Assembly (NCBI GenBank): GCA_947169265.1
Contig: CAMVPC010000007.1
Coordinates: forward strand, 37,731-101,730
Direction: 5' to 3'
Source of the DNA: an uncultured Prevotellaceae bacterium
Lineage (GTDB): Bacteria > Bacteroidota > Bacteroidia > Bacteroidales > Muribaculaceae
DNA length: 64,000 nucleotides
Shown here: positions 1 through 9,280 of the stretch, in pieces
Layout: the number at the start of each line of letters is the position of its first letter
How positions within the stretch are numbered: position 1 is the first letter of the stretch
Notes under the pieces: model-generated
The model's database searches: none
The model's input: only the letters and a program-made list of their open reading frames with translations
Told to the model about the DNA's origin: nothing
Translations under genes and position numbers: made by a program

Positions 1-2
1 CC

Positions 3-800
3 GGTGCCACCGGTGTGATGGGCCGCGTCATCGTCAAGCGCCTGGCCGAGCAGGGCAAGCCGCTGCTGCTGGCTTGCCGCAGCATGAAAAGCGGCGAGGA
101 ACTGGCCTCGTCGTTGCGTCAAGAGAGCGGTAACGCCGACATTACGGCGATGTTGCTCGACTTGAGCTCGTTTGCCGACGTCAAGCAATTCGTTGAGCAG
201 GTGCGCAAGATGAACCGCCCCGTGGCGGCGCTCATCAACAATGCGGCCCACCTGTCGCGCAAGCGCGAGAAGACCGTCGACGGCTACGAGCGCACCATCC
301 AAGTGAACTTCCTGAGCACCGCGCTGCTGTCGCTGCTCTTCAAGCCGCTGATGATTGAAAACGGTCGCATCGTGATGACCACATCGCCCACGCGCAATTT
401 CACGTCGCTGCCCTACGAATTTCCGGCCGTGAACAACTATGTGCCGTTCACCACCTTTGCCCAAAGCAAGCTGGCCCTGACGCTGTTTTCCATTTATCTA
501 TCGACCACTTTGCGTCACAGCAGCATCAACGTGAACTGCGCCGACCCCGGGCTAATCAACACGGGCTTGCTGTCGCTGGGCAACTGGATGTACAAGGTGA
601 GCGACCGCCTCAGCCACACGCTCATCCACAATCCCGAGGATGGCGCCATCGCCACGCTTCGCGCGCTGGAATCGAGCGACACCGGCTTCATTTTCAAGGG
701 CCTGGACCGTCAGGTGAAGGTGTCGACGTTGCTCAAGAACCGCGAGGTGTTTGCTAAGCTATGCACCGACACGATGCGCATTCTCAAGAAATACCTCTAA
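3..800 (+). CDS. SDR-like Rossmann protein, 5' end outside window
   Basis: Short-chain dehydrogenase/reductase fold, probably cytoplasmic. The reading frame is open upstream of the first ATG: the bases before it encode GATGVMG, which is the nucleotide-binding glycine motif (TGxxxGxG), so the true start lies before the window and the ATG at 15 is internal. LINNAA matches the SDR NNAG motif. The usual catalytic YxxxK reads FAQSK here, so the tyrosine is replaced by phenylalanine. The protein may therefore be a non-canonical or inactive SDR. The C-terminal part (DPGLINTGLLS) matches the SDR PG motif region. The HAD gene follows 18 bp downstream, suggesting one transcript. The substrate cannot be told from sequence. 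Confidence 0.85.
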   Translation, partial: GATGVMGRVIVKRLAEQGKPLLLACRSMKSGEELASSLRQESGNADITAMLLDLSSFADVKQFVEQVRKMNRPVAALINNAAHLSRKREKTVDGYERTIQVNFLSTALLSLLFKPLMIENGRIVMTTSPTRNFTSLPYEFPAVNNYVPFTTFAQSKLALTLFSIYLSTTLRHSSINVNCADPGLINTGLLSLGNWMYKVSDRLSHTLIHNPEDGAIATLRALESSDTGFIFKGLDRQVKVSTLLKNREVFAKLCTDTMRILKKYL

Positions 801-818
801 CGCAGAACAGCAACTTCA

Positions 819-1463
819 ATGGCGAACAAGATACCGGGAATCAATAATTTACTCTTCGACCAGGGCGGTGTGATTGTGGACCTCGACCGCAACCGGTGCT
901 TGAAGGCCCTCGAGGAACTGGGCATGGAGCACCCCGAGGAGATGATAGGGCTTTACCTGCAGGCCGGCCCGTTCCGGGCCCTGGAGGCCGGCGCGATGAG
1001 CGTGGACGAGTTCCACGCGGCTGTGTCGCCCTATTTTCCCGTCGGCGTGACCACCGAAGCCATCGACGCGGCTTTCTCGTCGTTCATCGTGGGGATTCCC
1101 CGTCACCGCCTCGCCACACTGCGGGCGTTGCGGGAGCGTTACCGCACCTATATCCTGTCGAACACCAACCCCATCATGTTCAACGGTGTCATCGCGCGGG
1201 CGTTTGCCCAGGAGGGACTCGACGTGCACGCTTATTTCGACGGCATCACAGTGAGCTACGAAGCGGGCTACAACAAGCCCGACCGCGGCATCTTCGACTA
1301 CGCGATTTCAACGATGGGCATCGTGCCGGCCGAAACGCTCTTCCTCGACGACGGTCAGGAGAACCTCGACGCGGCGGCGGCGCTCGGTTTCCACACTTTG
1401 CTGGTGCCCGCCGGAGCTGAGTTCGGACATTTGCTGCAGGCGCTCGAGGAACAATCCCGCTAA
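819..1463 (+). CDS. HAD-family hydrolase (YihX-like phosphatase)
   Basis: A 214-aa haloacid-dehalogenase superfamily protein, most like small sugar-phosphate phosphatases such as YihX. Motif I is LLFDQGGVIVDLD, with the nucleophile Asp followed by QGGV as in the YihX type and not the DxDGT form. Motif II is the Ser of ILSNTN, motif III the Lys of YNKPD, and motif IV the pair in LFLDDGQEN, so all four motifs are present. The segment between motifs I and II is short and helical, as in subclass I caps. The start follows the upstream SDR-like gene by 18 bp. The substrate is unknown; a cytosolic sugar- or nucleotide-phosphate phosphatase is the likely class. Confidence 0.88.
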   Translation: MANKIPGINNLLFDQGGVIVDLDRNRCLKALEELGMEHPEEMIGLYLQAGPFRALEAGAMSVDEFHAAVSPYFPVGVTTEAIDAAFSSFIVGIPRHRLATLRALRERYRTYILSNTNPIMFNGVIARAFAQEGLDVHAYFDGITVSYEAGYNKPDRGIFDYAISTMGIVPAETLFLDDGQENLDAAAALGFHTLLVPAGAEFGHLLQALEEQSR

Positions 1464-1517
1464 ATCAAATAAATAGTATAGTAATAACCCCCAATTTCAA
1501 AAAACAAGACAAACAAG

Positions 1518-1991
1518 ATGAAAAAATTAGTGATGTTTGCCGTGGCCGTTATGGTGGCCTTCAGCGGCTTGTCGGTTACTCTCGACGACCTGTACAAGTA
1601 TGTGGAGAAATGCGGCGGCTCGGTCATAGAGTTGCCCCAAGAGATGATGGCCATGATGATGCAGCAGCAAGCGGGCAAGGAAGCCCAGGGGCTCAAGGAC
1701 ATCGAAAGCATGAAGATGGGCATGATCGAAAACGCCACCAAGGAGCAGAAAATCGGCCTCAAAGCCATTGTCGACCAGGGCATTGAAGGTTACACCGACA
1801 TGAACGAGATGCTCGCCGCCATGGGACAGAAGAACGACGACGAGAGCGTGAAGATTCTCTTCAAGATGGATCCCAAGACCGAGAAGTTCACGAGCTTTGT
1901 CATTGTCACGCTCGAAGACCAGGACAACTCAATAGGCGTGGTCCAGATGGACGGACAGCTTACGCTCGACGATCTGTCGAAGATGAAATAA
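1518..1991 (+). CDS. Small exported DUF4252-like protein
   Basis: 157 aa starting with MKKLVMFAVAVMVAFSGLSV, a short positively charged start plus hydrophobic run consistent with a signal peptide. The body is Met-rich (EMMAMMMQQQ). Its pattern resembles the Bacteroidota DUF4252 family: a helix near the N-terminus, a middle Lys/Glu-rich stretch, then FTSFVIVTLEDQDNSIGVVQMDGQLTLDDLSK, similar to the family's closing 'l.G.it.edL.kl' segment. That match is by eye and the family assignment is moderate. No lipobox cysteine is visible, so it is probably periplasmic. It lies 54 bp after the HAD gene and 21 bp before the helicase gene. Function unknown. Confidence 0.7.
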   Translation: MKKLVMFAVAVMVAFSGLSVTLDDLYKYVEKCGGSVIELPQEMMAMMMQQQAGKEAQGLKDIESMKMGMIENATKEQKIGLKAIVDQGIEGYTDMNEMLAAMGQKNDDESVKILFKMDPKTEKFTSFVIVTLEDQDNSIGVVQMDGQLTLDDLSKMK

Positions 1992-2012
1992 GGCTATCGG
2001 CGACCGGTAACA

Positions 2013-3914
2013 ATGAGCGGCATTTCGGTGTTAACCGAACTGCAACGCCAGCGCCGGCTGCTCGTGACCGAACAGGAACACGAGCGGTTGGAATATGCGC
2101 GCCAGGCCGAGCAATGGGGCGTGGAGCGTTGCGTGGCACGGGGTATCGCATGGTACCCCGTGTCGAGCGGTCGTGCCCATTACAATTCGCTCAACCAACT
2201 CGTGGCCGAAGTCACGCGCCCTGTCGAAGAGACCGACGTTCCCGACGATGAGGACGAACAGCAATTTGAGCCGGGCCGCCAGGTGGCGTTTTTCCATGTG
2301 AGCGGCAACGGTGAGGTGTCCTACCTCAAGCCCAAGGCGACGGTAAACTATGTGCGCGGGAACTCGATGGTGCTCGCCATCGACCATGAGGCCGCCACGG
2401 TGCTGAGCAATAACGACGGCCGATTGGGCATCCAGCTCATGGCCGACGAAACCACACACCGCCTCATGCTCGAAGCTATCGACCGCGTGATGGCCGCGCG
2501 CGGCGACCGCCTGGCCTACTTGCGCGACTTGTTCTATCTCACGTCGCCACGCACGGCGCGCTTCTCGTTTGCTCCGATGCGATTTCCGTGGCTCAACGCC
2601 AGTCAGGAGCACGCCGTGAACGAGGTGCTCAGCGCCAAGGACGTGGCCATTGTGCACGGTCCGCCGGGCACGGGCAAGACGACGACGCTCGTCGAGGCCA
2701 TCACCGAGACGTTGCGTCGCGAGAGCCAGGTGCTGGTGTGCGCGCAGAGCAATATGGCCGTCGACTGGATTAGCGAGAAACTGATGGAGCGCGGCATCGA
2801 GGTGTTGCGTGTGGGCAATCCCATGCGAGTGAACGACAAGATGCTGTCGCTCACTTACGAGCGGCGCTTCGAGAGCCACCCCGACTATCCGCAGCTGTGG
2901 GCGATGCGCAAGGCGATGCGCTCGATGCAGGGCAAGCGCGGACGAGGAGAGAGCGTGCACCAGCAGCTCGACCGCTTGCGCAACCGGGCCAACGAGATTG
3001 AGCTTCGCATCCACAATTCCATCATGGACCATTGCCGCGTGGTAGCCTCGACACTCGCAGGCAGCGCGAACCGCGTGCTCGACGGCACGACCTTCGGCAC
3101 ACTGTTTATCGACGAGGCCGCGCAAGCGCTCGAGGCGGCATGCTGGATTGCCATCCGCCGTTGCCGGCGCGTGGTGCTCGCCGGCGACCACTGCCAGCTT
3201 CCTCCCACCATCAAGAGCGTGGAAGCCCTCAAGGGCGGGCTGGGAACGACGCTCATGGAGCGCGTGGTGGCGACGCACCCCGAGGCCGTAACGCTGCTGC
3301 GCGTGCAGTACCGCATGCATGAGGCCATCATGCGTTTCTCGAGCGACTGGTTCTACGGGGGCCGCGTCGAGGCGCATCCGTCGGTGAGAAACCGGAGCAT
3401 CCTCGACTACGACACGCCCGTCGAATGGATTGACACCGGCGTCACCGCCGACGAGGACGAGGACTTCAAGGAAGACGTGGTGAACGCCACCCGGGGGCGC
3501 ATCAACCGCGGCGAGGCGGCGCTGACCATCGCCACGCTTGAGGGCCTCGTGGAGCGCCTCGGACGGCACCATTTCGTCGAGGAGCGCATGGACGTGGGCA
3601 TCATCTCCCCCTATCGCGCCCAGGTGCAGTACCTTCGCCGCTTGCTCAAGCACAGCGCGGCGCTCAAGCCGTTGCGACAGTACATCACCGTCAACACGGT
3701 GGACGGCTTCCAGGGACAGGAGCGAGACATCATCGTGGTGAGCCTCGTGCGGAGCAACGAGCAGGGCCAAATAGGTTTCCTGCGCGACTTGCGGCGCATG
3801 AACGTGGCTATGACGCGCGCCCGCATGAAACTCATCGTGCTGGGCAACGCCACCACGCTTCGCCGCCACGGTTTTTACCGCAAGCTCTACGACTACATTC
3901 GCGGTTTGCAATAA
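2013..3914 (+). CDS. Superfamily 1 UPF1/IGHMBP2-like helicase
   Basis: 633-aa SF1B helicase of the UPF1/SMUBP-2 type. Walker A is GPPGTGKTTTLVEA near residue 220, followed by motif Ia (VLVCAQSNMAVD), Walker B FIDEAAQALEA, motif III LAGDHCQLPPTIKS, motif IV LRVQYRMHEAI, motif V VNTVDGFQGQERDIIVVSLVRS and motif VI RRMNVAMTRAR. All are intact, so an active ATP-dependent 5'-3' helicase or translocase on DNA or RNA is expected. The N-terminal ~190 residues resemble the beta-barrel/stalk region of this family. A large antisense ORF (2031-3911) is a compositional shadow. The MATE gene starts 14 bp after the stop. Confidence 0.93.
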   Translation: MSGISVLTELQRQRRLLVTEQEHERLEYARQAEQWGVERCVARGIAWYPVSSGRAHYNSLNQLVAEVTRPVEETDVPDDEDEQQFEPGRQVAFFHVSGNGEVSYLKPKATVNYVRGNSMVLAIDHEAATVLSNNDGRLGIQLMADETTHRLMLEAIDRVMAARGDRLAYLRDLFYLTSPRTARFSFAPMRFPWLNASQEHAVNEVLSAKDVAIVHGPPGTGKTTTLVEAITETLRRESQVLVCAQSNMAVDWISEKLMERGIEVLRVGNPMRVNDKMLSLTYERRFESHPDYPQLWAMRKAMRSMQGKRGRGESVHQQLDRLRNRANEIELRIHNSIMDHCRVVASTLAGSANRVLDGTTFGTLFIDEAAQALEAACWIAIRRCRRVVLAGDHCQLPPTIKSVEALKGGLGTTLMERVVATHPEAVTLLRVQYRMHEAIMRFSSDWFYGGRVEAHPSVRNRSILDYDTPVEWIDTGVTADEDEDFKEDVVNATRGRINRGEAALTIATLEGLVERLGRHHFVEERMDVGIISPYRAQVQYLRRLLKHSAALKPLRQYITVNTVDGFQGQERDIIVVSLVRSNEQGQIGFLRDLRRMNVAMTRARMKLIVLGNATTLRRHGFYRKLYDYIRGLQ

Positions 3915-3928
3915 ACTATTTACGGAAC

Positions 3929-5284
3929 ATGCAGCGCGACGCCATTGATTTCGGGAAAACGAATGTCTCCCGGCTCTTTGCCAAGATGTTCTTTCCCACG
4001 CTCATGGGATTGCTCTTCGGCTCGTTGCTCAATATTGCCGACGGCATCTTTGTGGGGCGAGGCGTGGGGAGTGACGCGCTTGCAGCCATCAATGTCGCGG
4101 CACCCGTGTTCTTGATAACGACCGGCGTGTCGCTGATGTTTGCTACGGGAGTGAGTATCGTGGCCTCCATCCACATGTCGCGCAAAAATTTCAAGGCGGC
4201 CAACATCAACATCACCCAGGCGCTCACGGTTCCGTTACTGCTCATGACAATTGTCCTCGCCGTCATCGACTGTTTCCCGAGGACTGTCACGTTTCTCTTC
4301 GGCGGGTCGGAACGATTGGTCCCGCTGGTGACCGACTATCTCATCTGGGTGTCACCATCGATGCTGATGTGTGTTGTCCTGTTTGTGGGCATGTTTGCCG
4401 TCAGGCTCGACGGCTCGCCCAATTTTGCCATGGCGGTCAATATCTTTGAGGCCGTGCTCAACATCATTCTCGACTATGTGTTTGTCTTCCCGCTGGGCAT
4501 GGGCATCAAGGGGGCAGCCATCGCCACCAGCATCGCGTCGATACTCTCGGCCGCCCTGGTGCTGGTGTATATGTTCTTCTTCACCAAAACCATAGGGTTC
4601 TATCGGCCCAAGTTCAGCGCCAAGGCCATTCGGCTTACCGCACGCAATGTGGGCTACATGTGCAGGATGGGCTTCTCCACATTCCTGGGCGAGACGGCCA
4701 TTTGCTGCACGATGATAGTGGGTAATTTTATGTTTATGCGCTATTTGCGAGAAGACGGCGTGGCGGCCTTCTCGGTGGCGTGCTACCTGTTCCCGCTGGT
4801 GTTCATGGCCGGCAACGCCGTGGCGCAGTCGTCGCAACCCATCATCAGCTACAATCACGGCCAGGGCAACAAGGAGCGCGTGCGGCGCACGTTCAAGATA
4901 GCGCTCATCGTCTCCAGTGTGATGGGGGTTCTCATCACTATCTTGGGCGTCACGGCGAGTCCCCTGCTCGTGGATATGTTTCTTGAGCCGGGCATCGCGG
5001 CGTGGAAGATCGCGGTCGACGGTTTCCCGCTTTACGCCACCTGTTTTGTGTTTTTCACGCTCAACATTGTGCTCATCGGCTACTTCCAGAGCATTGAGCG
5101 GTCGAGGCGCGCCACCTTGTTCATGCTGTTGCGGGGATATGTGCTCGTCATTCCCAGCTTCCTGATTCTGCCTCGGCTGCTGGGCCCGGCGGGGCTGTGG
5201 CTCGCCATCCCCGTGGCCGAGACACTCACGTTCGTCACCACTATCATCACCATGGCGTTGCCGCTAAAACACCACTCTCGATAG
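3929..5284 (+). CDS. MATE-family multidrug/cation antiporter
   Basis: 451-aa integral membrane protein with about 12 hydrophobic segments arranged in two homologous halves, as in MATE (NorM/DinF) transporters. The first half has the typical PTLMGLLFGSLLNIADGIFVG-type opening, and the second half repeats the pattern around CRMGFSTFLGETAICC and GNAVAQSSQPIISYN. These proteins export cationic drugs or metabolites using H+ or Na+ gradients in the inner membrane; the substrate here is unknown. It is the last gene of the + strand run and ends 16 bp before a strong inverted repeat that separates it from a convergent gene. Confidence 0.9.
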   Translation: MQRDAIDFGKTNVSRLFAKMFFPTLMGLLFGSLLNIADGIFVGRGVGSDALAAINVAAPVFLITTGVSLMFATGVSIVASIHMSRKNFKAANINITQALTVPLLLMTIVLAVIDCFPRTVTFLFGGSERLVPLVTDYLIWVSPSMLMCVVLFVGMFAVRLDGSPNFAMAVNIFEAVLNIILDYVFVFPLGMGIKGAAIATSIASILSAALVLVYMFFFTKTIGFYRPKFSAKAIRLTARNVGYMCRMGFSTFLGETAICCTMIVGNFMFMRYLREDGVAAFSVACYLFPLVFMAGNAVAQSSQPIISYNHGQGNKERVRRTFKIALIVSSVMGVLITILGVTASPLLVDMFLEPGIAAWKIAVDGFPLYATCFVFFTLNIVLIGYFQSIERSRRATLFMLLRGYVLVIPSFLILPRLLGPAGLWLAIPVAETLTFVTTIITMALPLKHHSR

Positions 5285-5300
5285 TGCTCCATAGAACTAA

Positions 5301-5338
5301 TGAGGCGGGAGTGGGTCACTCGGCCCGCTCCCGCCTCA
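5301..5338. terminator. Bidirectional hairpin between convergent genes
   Basis: Inverted repeat TGAGGCGGGA...TCCCGCCTCA extended inward by GTGGG/CCCGC (one wobble), giving a stem of about 15 bp around an 8-nt loop. It sits in the 72-bp gap between the MATE gene (+) and the dockerin-like protein (-) and can serve both directions. No long T tract follows on either side. Confidence 0.8.
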
Positions 5339-5356
5339 ATCGTTATTGTCTCATTC

Positions 5357-8300
5357 CTAATTGAGCAGAATGTTATAGAGGGCGGTCACATCGGCACCGC
5401 TCACGACACCATCGCCGTTCACGTCGGCATCGCCGCTTACGATGGCGTTATCAAGCAGCACGTTGTAGAGAGCCGTCACGTCGGCACCGCTCACCACGCC
5501 ATCGCCGTTCACGTCGCCGCGCAGGACGGTTGAACCCGTAATGCCTGTCACATAGACGTAGGCGTTGGTGACGAAGGTGCCGAGATTATTGGGACCCACG
5601 GCAACCCATCCGGTGGTGGGGTTGAGCACGGCGCCCGCTGGTTGTGTAATGGTGCCGAACAGGTTCTCATAGACGTACATCGAGGCTTTTTTGTAGCTGT
5701 TAGCTTGCACCGCGGCATTGTCGCCGGCCACGGTGAGGTTATTGGCGACGAAAGCTGGGGCATTGCACCAGGTGCGGATAATCACCGAGCCGTCCACGGT
5801 AAGATTCTTGGCGACAAATGCCGATGTGGTGCTGCCGCCAATCGTGGACTCGAAGAGTCCGTCGCCCGTGAAGTAAGTGTCATCGCCATCAAAGCGCGCG
5901 CCGCCACTCACGGCGATGGCCGAGCGCACATCGACCACGAGTGCGGGAATCTCGCTGAGGATGCTGCCAGTGATGGAATTGCCGCGCAGCGTGAGCGTGC
6001 CACCCTGCGAGTTGCCGACGTAGGTCACTGTTCCGTCACCCAGCACGTCGGCGGCATTGTTCGTGTTGACTTGTGTGCCGGCAATCCACAACGGGTATCT
6101 TTCGCCGTTCACCGTCACGCGGCAGGTGGCTTCCACGCCGTTCACGTTGAGGGTGATAACGGCGCTCTCGCCCATCATGTCCTCGTTGTCGGTCATCGTC
6201 ACCACATAGGTGCGCTTGTTGTTGTCGTAGGCTACGGTGGCCACCTCCTCGTTGCTGCTCGTCACGGTGGTGCGCCCGTCGGTGTTATACTGGCGCCAAG
6301 CCTCTTCCATGTTGCTGGTGATAGTCAGGTCGAGGGTGCCTCCCGGTGCCACTTCGGCCTCGGCGGGCTCGATGTTCAAGCTGTAGATTGGTTTTTCCAC
6401 CACCCGCACTTTGAGGTAGTCATATCCTTGTGTTACGCCGTTCACCTCGTGGTACACGGTGAAGGAATAGGTGTGGTTAGTGAGCATTTCGCTCGTGCCG
6501 GGTATGAGCGTGATGGTGCGATTGGCCTTATCGACGGTGAACGAGGGTAGTCGTGCAGCCTGGCCTGCATAAGACGGGAATGGACCCTGCACCGTGTAGT
6601 ACTTCACTTTCACGTCGCCGGGCAGCGTGGCGCGCGCCGGGAACACGGTGAAGGGTATTCCTTCCACTTTGTTGTTGTAGTTGAAGAGGGTATCGCGATT
6701 GTTGACGAAGAGCTGGTAGGGCAGGAATGAACCGTCGTCCTCGCTCACGTTAAGATATATCTGTTGGCCGCGCACGACGGGGTCCTCGCCGCCGTCGGCA
6801 AAGAGATCCACAATCAAGGCCAGCTGGTTAGAGCCGCTAATGAGCGGTTTCATATACACGGTGGTGTAGCGCGTGTTGTCGTTCAGCGGCGTCGTGCAAG
6901 CCGAGTTGGCGTAGAGTGCGCAGTAGTTGTGACTCGTCGAGCCGTCGTAGTAGGCCGAGATGCTGAAATCCTTGCCGCGGATGCCGGGGAAGTCGGTGGC
7001 GTTGGCCGGCACGGGGTTGACGGTGAGCTTCACCACACCATTTTTCTTCGTGGTGTAAGTGACGTGCCCATCCAGGTACTCCATCTCCACAAAGTTGCTG
7101 CCCATGGGCGTGAGCGTCACATTGAGGCCCTTGGTGAGCGTATTGGTGTCAAACAATATTGTGTTGTAAGCGCGCCGGTATCCGGCCAAGTAGGTCGCCG
7201 TCTTCTTGAATCGCGTCACCACATAGTTGATGGCCCCCTGCGTACCGCCGTTGAGCGTCAAGGAGCCGTTGCTGGTGGGCGACACGGCATTTTGCCACCA
7301 ACTTTCGTCATAAGACGCTCCGACGAACTGGTCGAACTGCGTTTCGTTCAGCAAGATGTACTCCTGGGAGGAGCGCGCGTTAGTCACGTTAATCTTTCCG
7401 GCGCTCAGCGCCAGCGTGGGCTTGACGGGGTCGTTCCAGTTTTCGAGCTTGTGCACATAGTACTGTTGCGTTGCCAACTCGCCAAGATAACCATCGACCG
7501 TCACTTCGGCTGTCATATAGCAGTTCACGTCCTGCTCGGTGAAGGTGTAGCTCCACACCGAGCCGGCTACCTCCTCCTCGGCCACGACTGCGCTGGTACC
7601 GGTGGTGGGGTTCCGCCTGACGACCCTCACGGTCTTGGCGAGTGTCTCGTAGGTGGTATAGACGTAAGGCAACAGTGGCGACAAATTCACCTGCATGGTG
7701 TCGCCCGGCACAGCTTCCTTGGTGCCTCCGCTACCCGCTCTAAGGAGAAATGGGTTGTTGGCGCCTGTGATAGTCTGGATATTAGGTTTCCTTAGCCTCA
7801 CGTAGTTGCTGAACGGCGTGCCGCTATGCAGGCCGAAGTACTCGAAGTCGTCATGGACCACTTTCACGCCGGGAAATATACCTTCATGCCCCGACAACAT
7901 ACCGTAAACCTCGGTGGGGCGCAGCAGGTTGATACTCGGCTCGTGAATGTCACTTTCAGTCATATACTTGGCGAGAATCGGGAACTGTGTGCCGTAAGCT
8001 TCGTAGATACTGTTGTCGAGCGAGGGAGCGATGTTGATGGTTAGCGCCGTGATGCCGTTGCCGTTATTGCCCCGTGCAACGAGCTTGTAGCCGCCCAAGA
8101 TGACGGTGCGCGTATTGATGCCGTCGATGCCGCCCACGGCCAGCACGTTGCTTTGCATCGTGGTGCCCTCGAGTTTCACGGTGCCGGTGTGCTTGTTGCC
8201 CATGATGCCGTAAGAACTCTGGCCTATGGTCCGCACATTGGCATGTTGCAGCCTAAGCATGTCACTGCAATAGATGCCCGTCTGGATGCCGATGACCTCA

Positions 8301-9091
8301 AGCGTGCAATTCGAGGCATTAAAGTCATGGCACGAGACGCAGGCATAGGTGCTGCGCTGGTGGTCTTCAGTCACATAAATCCTGCCGCCCGTGAAATTGA
8401 TGTCCTGGTTGGCCGAGATTGCCGGGCCTTCATAGTTGTCAATCTGGTTGTAGTAGCCACCGCCTATGTTGACCGTGTTCACGTTCCAGATGGGACCTTT
8501 CACGATGGTGTTGCTGTTGTCGCCATCGACGCTGAACAAGTTGATGGTGTGGCCTTCCTCCCACGAGTCAACGGCGGCCTTAGCTCCCTCAATGTTCACT
8601 GCGCTGTTCGAGAAAGTGATATACGAGCCGTTCTTGGCCACGATGGCGTCCTCGGTGAGTCCCTTGAACGTCGCCGAGCTGTTTTCCACCACCAGTTGCC
8701 CGCCATGCAGACCTAAGGCGTAGGTGCTGCCGATGACATTGACATAACCGTTGCCGCGAATGACCAAGCTCTTGGCGTTCACGGCGGTCATAAACCGTTC
8801 GTCTTGGCTCACGATAAGCTTGGCACCATTGTTGACTATGATGGTCACCTCGGTGTTAGGGGCGTAAACCTCGGCAAGGTTCACGTTGTTGTAGATGTTC
8901 ATTGTGAATGCATTGCCCTCGATTTTCACATGCTTGCCCGAGCAGTTCGCATTCAAATAATCGGAAGTGCAGCCCGTGCCGCTCAGCGTCACATATTCAT
9001 AGGCATGTGCGGCCTGACTTGCGAAACAAACCAGCATGGCTGCCAAAAGCATTGGTAACCAGTGTTTTCGGTGTTTGTAATCCTGTCCCAT
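5357..9091 (-). CDS. Large secreted beta-helix-like protein with C-terminal dockerin-like repeats
   Basis: 1244 aa. A signal peptide occupies residues 1-30 (basic start, hydrophobic core, cleavage likely after ASQAAHA). Residues about 31-420 are rich in short Val/Ile/Asn/Gly strands (VTIIVNNGAKLIVS, LVIRGNGYVNVIG), resembling right-handed beta-helix polysaccharide-binding or adhesin domains. The middle contains Ig/BIG-like strand-rich segments. A second helix-like stretch precedes the end (LTLRGNSITGS, FVAKNLTVDGS). The last ~57 residues hold two copies of DVNGDGVVSGADVTALYN, each a dockerin type I-like Ca2+ loop plus helix. No catalytic motif was recognised, and adhesion or glycan binding is inferred. 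No cohesin is seen in the window, so the dockerin partner is unknown. Confidence 0.85.
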   Translation of the reverse strand: MGQDYKHRKHWLPMLLAAMLVCFASQAAHAYEYVTLSGTGCTSDYLNANCSGKHVKIEGNAFTMNIYNNVNLAEVYAPNTEVTIIVNNGAKLIVSQDERFMTAVNAKSLVIRGNGYVNVIGSTYALGLHGGQLVVENSSATFKGLTEDAIVAKNGSYITFSNSAVNIEGAKAAVDSWEEGHTINLFSVDGDNSNTIVKGPIWNVNTVNIGGGYYNQIDNYEGPAISANQDINFTGGRIYVTEDHQRSTYACVSCHDFNASNCTLEVIGIQTGIYCSDMLRLQHANVRTIGQSSYGIMGNKHTGTVKLEGTTMQSNVLAVGGIDGINTRTVILGGYKLVARGNNGNGITALTINIAPSLDNSIYEAYGTQFPILAKYMTESDIHEPSINLLRPTEVYGMLSGHEGIFPGVKVVHDDFEYFGLHSGTPFSNYVRLRKPNIQTITGANNPFLLRAGSGGTKEAVPGDTMQVNLSPLLPYVYTTYETLAKTVRVVRRNPTTGTSAVVAEEEVAGSVWSYTFTEQDVNCYMTAEVTVDGYLGELATQQYYVHKLENWNDPVKPTLALSAGKINVTNARSSQEYILLNETQFDQFVGASYDESWWQNAVSPTSNGSLTLNGGTQGAINYVVTRFKKTATYLAGYRRAYNTILFDTNTLTKGLNVTLTPMGSNFVEMEYLDGHVTYTTKKNGVVKLTVNPVPANATDFPGIRGKDFSISAYYDGSTSHNYCALYANSACTTPLNDNTRYTTVYMKPLISGSNQLALIVDLFADGGEDPVVRGQQIYLNVSEDDGSFLPYQLFVNNRDTLFNYNNKVEGIPFTVFPARATLPGDVKVKYYTVQGPFPSYAGQAARLPSFTVDKANRTITLIPGTSEMLTNHTYSFTVYHEVNGVTQGYDYLKVRVVEKPIYSLNIEPAEAEVAPGGTLDLTITSNMEEAWRQYNTDGRTTVTSSNEEVATVAYDNNKRTYVVTMTDNEDMMGESAVITLNVNGVEATCRVTVNGERYPLWIAGTQVNTNNAADVLGDGTVTYVGNSQGGTLTLRGNSITGSILSEIPALVVDVRSAIAVSGGARFDGDDTYFTGDGLFESTIGGSTTSAFVAKNLTVDGSVIIRTWCNAPAFVANNLTVAGDNAAVQANSYKKASMYVYENLFGTITQPAGAVLNPTTGWVAVGPNNLGTFVTNAYVYVTGITGSTVLRGDVNGDGVVSGADVTALYNVLLDNAIVSGDADVNGDGVVSGADVTALYNILLN

Positions 9092-9206
9092 AATAATCTG
9101 TATTTAAGTGCAAAACAATTCCAATGCGCTAAAATAGTAAAAAACACACAAATATCCTATAAAAATGCATAAAAAATATATACCCGCTCAGTCCTCCCGC
9201 CGCCCT

Positions 9207-9256
9207 AAACGACTACGTGCGGCACATCGTCGATAATGTGCCGCACGTGGTCGTTT
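9207..9256 (-). terminator. Long hairpin downstream of secreted nuclease gene
   Basis: AAACGACTACGTGCGGCACAT and ATGTGCCGCACGTGGTCGTTT form a 21-bp stem with one T-G wobble around an 8-nt loop. It lies 25 bp beyond the nuclease stop and upstream of the dockerin-protein gene. The AAA/TTT ends give a short U run. It probably terminates the nuclease transcript. Confidence 0.75.
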
Positions 9257-9280
9257 TCGTGCTTTATCGCGGGAATGTCG

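Noticed and set aside
2031-3911. 626-aa antisense ORF opposite the helicase
   Set aside because: It mirrors a gene with intact helicase motifs, has no recognisable domain and is His/Ala/Val-rich, as expected from reading a GC-rich gene backwards.
9092-9180. Promoter for the 1244-aa dockerin protein
   Set aside because: The best candidate on the minus strand reads GATATTTG without a TTTG at proper distance; not strong enough to list.
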